DNA from: Hexactinellida sp. DTS-2022
Lineage: Eukaryota; Porifera; Hexactinellida
Direction: 5' to 3'
Assembly (NCBI GenBank): GCA_028753945.1
Contig: JAPNXP010000002.1
Location: 7,068,001-7,132,000, forward strand
Length of the DNA: 64,000 nucleotides
Part shown: piece after piece, positions 57,381-64,000 of the stretch
Position numbering within the stretch: the first letter of the stretch is position 1
Layout: each line of letters starts with the position of its first letter
The notes under the pieces: model-generated
What the model was told of the DNA's origin: nothing
The model's input: only the letters and a program-made list of their open reading frames with translations
Databases searched by the model: none
Translations under genes and position numbers: made by a program

Positions 57381-59597
57381 ATGTCTTTGACAATTCGTGC
57401 CAAGAATTTTTCAGCCGAGGAGATAGCATTACTAATTGACTTAGTTCAAGAGAATAAGCCAAATCTATTCGGTGCTTTAAGTTCTTCTCTCACCAGTGAA
57501 GAGAAAGTTAACATCTGGGAAGATATCGCCCAAAAGCTTACACAGCTCATGGAACAGTTAGAACCAAAGATGATGTATCTAATAAGTGGTCTAACATCTT
57601 GGCAAAACACAAGCCGATTATTAGCGACAAGTTGTCCTCCATCCGTAAAACAGGAGGTGGGTCCCCTGAAGGAAATTTATCTGAAATGGAGCTTAACGCT
57701 ACCTACGACCTCCCATGACTGTGACGTAATGGGTAAAATCAATACCTTTTACCATGTCAATTCAATTAGTATATCAGTTCCTTTACCTTACTGTATAATA
57801 TATGAAAAATAACTAACATCATTGATTTAATTCTTAAACTTGCCTATATTCAATGAAAACATATATAGGGTTGCTATGTAATATAAGCCATATATATATC
57901 TAGTAGAAAAACATGATTACATGAAACACTTTGTTTTTACTTCATAACTCGTCAAATAAATATGCATTCAACTTGCGTATACGAGAAAATCACCAATGTT
58001 ATGTAAATTTAATTTATTTATTATGAATTCAAAAATTTAGCTCAATCTTTCGATGGAATTTCCCATATTAATGAGAAATGTGGCCATACAACTTTGCGAA
58101 ATTAGAAAAAAGTATGGAAACGCTCTGAAAGTTATTTAGATATTTATATAAACTACATCTCCCCGAAATTTCAAGTTGATACTATAAATAATCACGGAGT
58201 TCTCTAGCTTTTTCCACAGCCGGTATTAGAAAATATTTATGTGGAGAAGAGGGTTTAGAAGGACACAATAGTGGCACAAACCTTCAATACTTCTTACAGA
58301 TAATGGTTTGAAGATAATTGAAACAGTTCATATTCCTCGAAAACGATTACTGATAGTGTTAGCAAGTTAGAGCTAAGCTCTTGCACAACTCTGATTTTCA
58401 TGATCGATGGTTTGTGATGGTCACATGACACCTCCATATATGGGCATGGGCTTCTTAAAATGGTGACTATTTGGAAAATACTCCAATTTGTTATTCCAAT
58501 GATATATGCATGATATATTGATGTGAATAATCGATTAGAGCTAAGCTCTGCTTTCTCTAGTTTATGAGATACAAAATTGCTGAATCATCAAAATGTGGCA
58601 CATATCCATGCCCATATATGGTCATTTGAAAAAACGGGGCTTCTGAGGGTCACAAAATGTATTTTAGACGCATAGGAAGTCGTGTATTGCGAGCCTTTTT
58701 CATTAGTACATTTTAATTATAGGTGCACGGGAGTCTGAAAAATGTATTAAGAGGGGGTGTGTCAGAAATTGGACCCCAAAGATAGATAATGTGCCCTAAC
58801 TTTGCGAATTTTCTCTTTCTATATGATTTTTTTATCAATTTTGGTGTTTTTACCTAAGACTATCTAATGGGCCAGGTATATTCAAGGAAAATCACAAAAA
58901 ATCACTTCAGTTACAGCAAACAATCCTTCTGAAAGTGCTGAACCACTGAAAAAGTACACTCAGCACCCCAAATATCGTACCTATAGAGGTCAAATTAGTC
59001 GAGATATTGTACGTTTGACCTTTGCATATCTTTGGGGGCTTAATTCAAGCGTCTATAGATGAAATATAATTTTTTTGTAATTTTGTAGCCATTGGCAAAA
59101 TAGTACTCGTAGATAGCGTTAATAACAAAAGTATTAGGGGTAAGGAACTTTTCGAAGGTGTTGCATCAGGGATTGATCTTTCCCTTTTATCGCCAATCAG
59201 TCCATTGAGTGAATCTGAGATGTCCATCGGCAGTGCAACAGATAGAGACATCAAACCACGTCGAAAAAGAAAATTCTTCGACGATGATGTTGCTTTAGCT
59301 CACTCGGTAAATAATGTTATTTTGCAAAGTGAACAGGAGAAGCTGGTTGTATTGAAAAGTATAGATAGCAAGTTGGATCGAGTGGTGGATCTCTTAGAAG
59401 CTGTAGTATATAATCAAAATAGGATTCTCTCCAACAATTTTAGCCAAATACAGCCTACTTCACAGCCTACTTTACTACCTTTTCAAACTGCTCCTTCTAC
59501 ACTACCACCTCCCCTAATCCTCACGGGTATTTTCACTCCTTCGTTCCTCCGCAGCCTCCGTACCCTCATCATTTTCAAACTAATGATTAATTTATAA
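57381..59597 (+). pseudogene. Harbinger Myb/SANT-like protein, split
   Basis: The DNA-binding partner protein of PIF/Harbinger transposons. 57381-~57550: NFSAEEIALLIDLVQENKP and KVNIWEDIAQKLT, the first helices of a Myb/SANT-like fold. A one-base shift near 57545 leads to RTKDDVSNKWSNILAKHK, the third helix, then RKTGGGSPEG to ~57710. The gene is then interrupted by ~1.4 kb of AT-rich repeat DNA. From ~59085 it resumes (GKELFEGVASGIDLSLLSP), with a basic patch KPRRKRK and a C-terminal helix EKLVVLKSIDSKLDRVVDLLE to 59597. The gap could be an intron enlarged by a repeat, or an insertion. It converges with the nuclease gene. Confidence 0.7.
57813..59080. repeat. AT-rich repeat DNA splitting the Myb gene
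   Basis: No coding. Holds CCATATATGG at 58434 and 58612 and phrases ('gagctaagctct') shared with 27500-27800. Boundaries could not be set. Confidence 0.45.
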
Positions 59598-59668
59598 TCT
59601 TAATGTTTATACTATACAGAATGTATATCAATAATTATTGAACGTTTATACTTTATAAAACTTAATAA

Positions 59669-60733
59669 TTAATCAAAATAATCTGTAATGACTGACTGGC
59701 GAACAATACTTCCATTAGTTGTTGATGTATCACCCGGATAACTATCTTCTACAATAGTATCTTATACAATAGGATCTTCTTGCTAGTTTGTATCTATCTG
59801 CCATTGTAGCCTATGATCGATGCAAAAATTATGCAGCACCATTGTAGCTACTACTAATAGACAAAATCTCTCCGGAGTGTAACAGAGAGTCCCTCCAGTT
59901 TTGTCCATAGAACGCCATCTACTCTTCCAAACCCCAAAGCGCATTCAATAGTTGTTCGAGATTTCAGAAAAGCTCTACTAAAGCGCCTCTCCCCTGGCGT
60001 GTTTGGAGAAATTATTGGTGTAAGGAGGTTTCGTCTTTAGTGGATACTCACTATCGCCGAGAAACCATCCTTTGACAGTGGGTATATCTCCACTAGCAAC
60101 CCTTCGATTGATACCAGACTTCCTCCAAATAAAGGCATCATGAGTGCACCCAGGCCATTTGGCGACAATATCAATAAATTTTAAATCGGTATCGCATATT
60201 GCTTGGACATTGATGGAAATAAAGTTTTTCCAGTTGGCAAATAGATCTTCGTTACAGGGAGGTGCTAAAATAGGTACATGTGTGCCGTCAATACATCCGA
60301 GTACAAGTGGAAAGCCATTTAATTCCAAGAATTTTTGCTGTATTCGTAATTGAACTATTTGATTTGGGAAAACTATATAATCTCGGGCAAAAAAACATAG
60401 TGCATCTGTCACTGTACGGATACATCGGGAAACAGAAGGCTGGGATATCCCATGTGAAGTTGCGACAACCGTTTGAAATGAACCGGTGGCGAGAAATTGT
60501 AATGTGACAGCTAATTGTGTGGGAGCTGGAATGGAATGTGATCGAATAGTTGATCGATGAAGGAACGTTACAACTTTTTCTTGCAGCTGAACGAATATAT
60601 ATTTAGTAAATCTGTAACGCGCGATAAATTCTGTATCATTATAAACATCAATTGGGTTGAGTCTATCACGAAATACTCTCTGTCGTGACAAACTTTGTGA
60701 AAGATCGAGATCAAGTAGAAAACCGAGTGCCAT
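59669..60733 (-). pseudogene. PIF/Harbinger nuclease (HARBI1-like)
   Basis: The transposase nuclease that works with the Myb-like protein. ATG at 60733. 251 uninterrupted codons cover the N-terminal helix-turn-helix-like region (TQLAVTLQFLATGSFQ, ISQPSVSRCI), the first catalytic Asp in VLGCIDGTHVPI (~149) and the second in WPGCTHDAFIWRKS (~199). A frameshift near 59985 and another near 59940 follow. The third acidic residue is in TTIECAFGVWKSRW, then MVLHNFC. A stop or two lie in the tail before the end at ~59669. Length and motif spacing fit the family (~350 aa). Lightly damaged. Confidence 0.85.
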
Positions 60734-60788
60734 AAAAGAAACAATTGATGGTTGTTTATTGTATGTTGATAGATGTAGTTTATATATA

Positions 60789-60953
60789 CAGTGGAAGCCG
60801 CTTAATCGGGACGCCTCGGGAGTAGGAATTTAGTCCCGTTTATCCGGTTCTCCCGATTAACCGATATACTATTGATACGAATTGGTTTCCAAAGCCTCGT
60901 CCCGAATAACCGAATTTCCCGATTACCATCTCCCGATTAAGCGACTTCCACTG
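60789..60953. mobile_element. pogo-like MITE, 165 bp
   Basis: CAGTGGAAGCCGCTTAATCG at the left and CGATTAAGCGACTTCCACTG-like complement at the right; TA on both sides. It sits ~55 bp upstream of the Harbinger nuclease start. Confidence 0.8.
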
Positions 60954-61286
60954 TATATACTTGTTTCCAAATTTCAGTTAAAGAGATAGTATGTGTCATC
61001 ACTTTTTGTCGAAATCCTCAAGTAAATTTTTTATAAAATTCTAGTATATTGATATATTAATGTGCTCTTGTTGTATTTCAAATTAATAGGTTCTAAATAT
61101 TAAATACAAAGAACTACAGTGTATGCTATTTTTCTGATAATCACTCCGGCAGTGTACGGTTAATGCGATGCACTTCTTGTGTAGACTATTTGTCTATAGA
61201 AACCCCTATATACGTACTTTCATTTGCACCAAGCTTCATCTATTCCTAGCCATTCTTGCTATCCAAAATGCCATCACATTAATATA

Positions 61287-61366
61287 CAGTCAACTCCGCT
61301 TAATAGAGCCCCCTCGGGACCAGTTTGACCCGATTAACCGGTGGCACTATTAAGCGGAGTTCACTG
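61287..61366. mobile_element. pogo-like MITE, 80 bp
   Basis: CAGTCAACTCCGCTTAATAG at the left and TTAAGCGGAGTTCACTG at the right; TA flanks. Almost only TIRs remain. Confidence 0.75.
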
Positions 61367-62435
61367 TATTGTTGATTTAATTAACTTAGAACCTACGTAC
61401 GCAAATTTATTGAATTATAGAAAACCCATAATTAAAATAAATTAAAATAAAAAATCATACCATATTCCAAGATCATATTTAACATTTGTGGTTATTTAAA
61501 AATGATTATGGGTCATGAACCATGGATATATAAACACACTTTATTTTGTGGTATCTTCTAAACAAAGCACTAACCTGGCAATATATGTAGACTTTTGAGA
61601 AAATATCACTTAAAATTTATTGTTATTGTGTTGATCAATAATAATAATTAGTTAGAGCATTTTCCGAAAATTAGATTTTGTAACCAATTGTTTATAATTT
61701 CTGAGCCTCTATTTCCTTAATTCCGATTAATTGAGACAACTCCCCAAGAAACAATATTGTCCATAGAAGCTAATACTAAAATTATGTTAATCGGAGCAAA
61801 CTCAACAAATTGGGTTGGAAATTGATGCTCACTAGAAGGAGAATTCATATTGATCGGAACAACTTCTAGTAATCTAGACCAATTCTGATAAAGGTGAATA
61901 AAATATCTAAATAGGGTCTATTGTGGTTTTCCTATATCGAAATTTACCGAGGATTGTCACCTTGTGGTTCATGGATAATTCCATCAAAGTGAATTTATTA
62001 GACTTTGAATTGTGGATTATCTATTTTTGCAAATATGGGAAGTGTCTCGTTCGAAAATACACAAAGAAAACAATAACAAGGTGATCCGGACAAAAGGTGG
62101 CAGAAAATTGAGACTTAGAAGTTTCAAACGCATACAGTGAATTTTGAGCAGTTGCATCAGACAGTAAACATTATTTCTATGAATTTTCAACCCTTTCTAA
62201 TTAATACTGTACTCAGGAAAAATAGTAACGTGCTGTATTACACTATTTAAGAAGATAAAATTTGATATTTCAAAAATTTCGTGTCTAAAAACATGAAAAA
62301 TTTCAGGAACAATGCATAGAATTCTCTTCATATATATGCAGGGTTGTTTTTGAAGTATCTAAACTATCGCATGATAAACTAAGGCTCTACAGAAATCACT
62401 GCGTACTGAATTACAATTTACTAAGTGCCCTATCG
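61367..62435. other. No gene recognised
   Basis: AT-rich, no clear repeats or frames. Confidence 0.45.
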
Positions 62436-62960
62436 TTAATTATGCATATTTCTCTAATATAGACCCACACTTCAATAGGCCCTAACGGCCAGGTGGAGAG
62501 GGAGACTCTCTCCCACGTATTGTTTGTAAGGGTCCACTTTGGTTAAGTAACTTAAGTTTAATTATGCATATTTCTCTAATATAGACCCACACTTCAATAG
62601 ACCCTAACGGCCAGGTGGAGAGGGTGACTCTATCCCATGTATTTGTTTGTGAGGGTCCACTTTGGTTGACTTTAATTATTCATATTTCTTTAATATAGAT
62701 CCAAACTTCAACTGGCCCTAACGGCCAGGGGGAGAGGGAGACTCTCTCCCATGTATTTGTTTGTGAGGGTCCACTTTGGTTGACTTTAATTATCCTTATT
62801 TCTCTAATAGAGACCGACACTTCAACAGGCGCTATAGGTCAGGGGGAGGAGGAGACAGTCCACTTAGTATATTGTTTGTCCTATACCACTTCGGTTTTAC
62901 TCTAATTATGCTTATTTCTCTAATATATACCCAAACTTCAACAAGCCCTAATGGCCAGGG
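62436..62960 (+). repeat. Tandem repeat, ~115-bp unit, about 4.5 copies
   Basis: 'taattatgcatatttctctaa' or a variant recurs at 62436, 62557, 62671, 62785 and 62902, each time followed by 'acttcaa...gccctaacggccagg' and a GGAGAGGGAGACTCTCTCCC-like dyad. Copies become more diverged to the right. Confidence 0.85.
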
Positions 62961-62961
62961 G

Positions 62962-63115
62962 GCAGTGGCGTAGCCAGACCTTGAGGCCAACCTGGGCACA
63001 CTTGGGGCACTCACCCACCGCGTGGCCCGAAGAAAATCAAGGGTGTCAAAGGTAAGTTCTGCGAGCGTAGTGAGCGATCTAAAGGGGGCTAGGGGGTGTA
63101 ATCCCACAGAATTTT
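62962..63115. mobile_element. hAT-type terminus, CAGTGGCGTAGCCAG
   Basis: This start is a common hAT MITE end. No matching right end was seen, so it is a truncated copy. The 91-aa minus frame across it is not a gene. Confidence 0.4.
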
Positions 63116-63279
63116 CACATCCCTTTCACAGAGTGTATGTGAAAAATCAGAGTATTATTGTTCTTGCTTGAACTAGTCATAACATCATTCATATTAATAA
63201 TAATAATAGGGGATAGGGCATCCCATACAATAAGTAATTTTAGCTATAATAATAATATTATATAATACTACCGTAACAC

Positions 63280-63345
63280 GCTTTCTCGGTCGCTTCGACA
63301 CCTGTAATATCCACAGAACAACCGCTTCGCAGTTGTTGTGTGGTA
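63280..63345. mobile_element. Helitron-like GC-rich remnant
   Basis: TCGGTCGCTTCG and AACCGCTTCGCAGTTGTT hairpin motifs resemble those at 3290-3380. No ends defined. Confidence 0.3.
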
Positions 63346-63890
63346 CTAATCCAAACAACTCTCGTAATTTGTGTGCAGTTGTTCCAGATACAATAATTAC
63401 CTTCCATTATTAAGAACAATCTCTTTCAGGCTCGTAGCAAGCCAATTCATATTGGTACGGCGAAGTGACGTAGAGTCTTTGAATCTCAGTGTGAATTAAA
63501 ATGGTACCCGAATATTGATGCGGCTAGCTAAATATTGTCGCGGTCAAGGCCGCACCTGCCGCCAAGGGCGTATTTGATTGGGGCTCCAGGGGCTCCATGG
63601 ATCCACAGTCGGTGCTCCACTCTATCTCGTCGGAGGAAATGGAGTAAGAAGGAAGGAAAATAATAGTTAAGTTCAGGAGGCAAAGTTAGAAAGGGTGGAA
63701 AAAGTTAGAATGATCGATTTGATCTTTTTGATAAATAGTCTAAACATTGCAATTCTGAATATTGAACGGAATATTATTGAATTCATTATTGAAATCGAAT
63801 AGATGACCTCATCAACTCATTTTCGCATCATAAAAACCGTGAAAATATGTTAATGTATTAATTAAACATTTATCTCATTTGAATGTGTTA
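63346..63890. other. No gene recognised
   Basis: Moderately AT-rich, without recognisable features. Confidence 0.4.
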
Positions 63891-63894
63891 AGTA

Positions 63895-64000
63895 CAGTGC
63901 AACCCTATAAGTGGGGGATCTTGGAAGGGCAAAGTTTTAATTGCCCCCCTTTCCCCAGTTATAATTTAAAATGGATAGACACTACACATGGTCATATTAT
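63895..64000. mobile_element. pogo-like left end, runs off the window
   Basis: CAGTGCAACCCTATAAGTGG preceded by TA, with the same architecture as the other pogo-like MITEs. The right end is outside the window. Confidence 0.4.

Overview
This is a stretch of nuclear DNA from an animal, most likely an aquatic or soft-bodied invertebrate. The sequence is AT-rich, has no operon-like coding, carries short GT..AG introns, and holds a mix of animal-type DNA transposons: P/THAP, BED-finger hAT, PIF/Harbinger, three Mutator-like lineages, pogo- and mariner-like MITEs, and Helitron-like ends. I could not fix the phylum. I found no convincing host gene, no tRNA or rRNA, and no CRISPR. Nearly every recognisable protein belongs to a transposon, and almost all are broken by stops or frameshifts, so the window reads as a transposon graveyard with several young insertions.

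Layout. 0-8 kb: MITEs with TA, TTAA or 5-bp target-site duplications (TSDs), and two copies of a hairpin-bearing repeat. 8-10.5 kb: a decayed P-element (THAP) transposase. 11.2-18.2 kb: a 7-kb satellite of ~168-bp monomers in ~335-bp dimers, with its first ~270 bp inverted and a recent 505-bp trimer duplication. 18.5-20.8 kb: a nearly intact hAT with an 8-bp TSD, inserted in the 5' end of a Helitron-like element. 21.6-29.1 kb: palindromes, a foldback element with tandem-repeat arms, and two inverted TTAA-MITEs, one holding a hAT MITE that itself holds a Helitron-like element. 29.6-30.2 kb: an OTU-protease pseudogene. 31-39 kb: more MITEs, a foldback with a 7-bp TSD, a FLYWCH-type MULE and a split pogo-like element.

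39.4-46.5 kb is the centrepiece: a 7,135-bp element with ~697-bp terminal inverted repeats (TIRs) and a perfect 9-bp TSD. It encodes a degenerate DDE-type transposase joined to an OTU cysteine-protease domain, and carries a GC-rich insert with a textbook type III hammerhead ribozyme. 46.7-51.4 kb: a second Mutator-like transposase gene cut in two by a complete 3,283-bp hAT (8-bp TSD), which itself contains a TTAA-MITE. 51.4-52.5 kb: another foldback of the CATGGC family. 53 kb: a CXC-domain protein. 55.1-56.3 kb: a GC-rich ~21-22-bp minisatellite. 57.4-60.7 kb: a PIF/Harbinger pair (Myb/SANT protein and HARBI1-like nuclease) facing each other. 60.8-64 kb: small pogo MITEs, a ~115-bp tandem repeat and element ends.

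The elements form a layered insertion record. Nesting and empty-site evidence give relative ages at several points. All calls are by eye from sequence and family memory; no database was searched.
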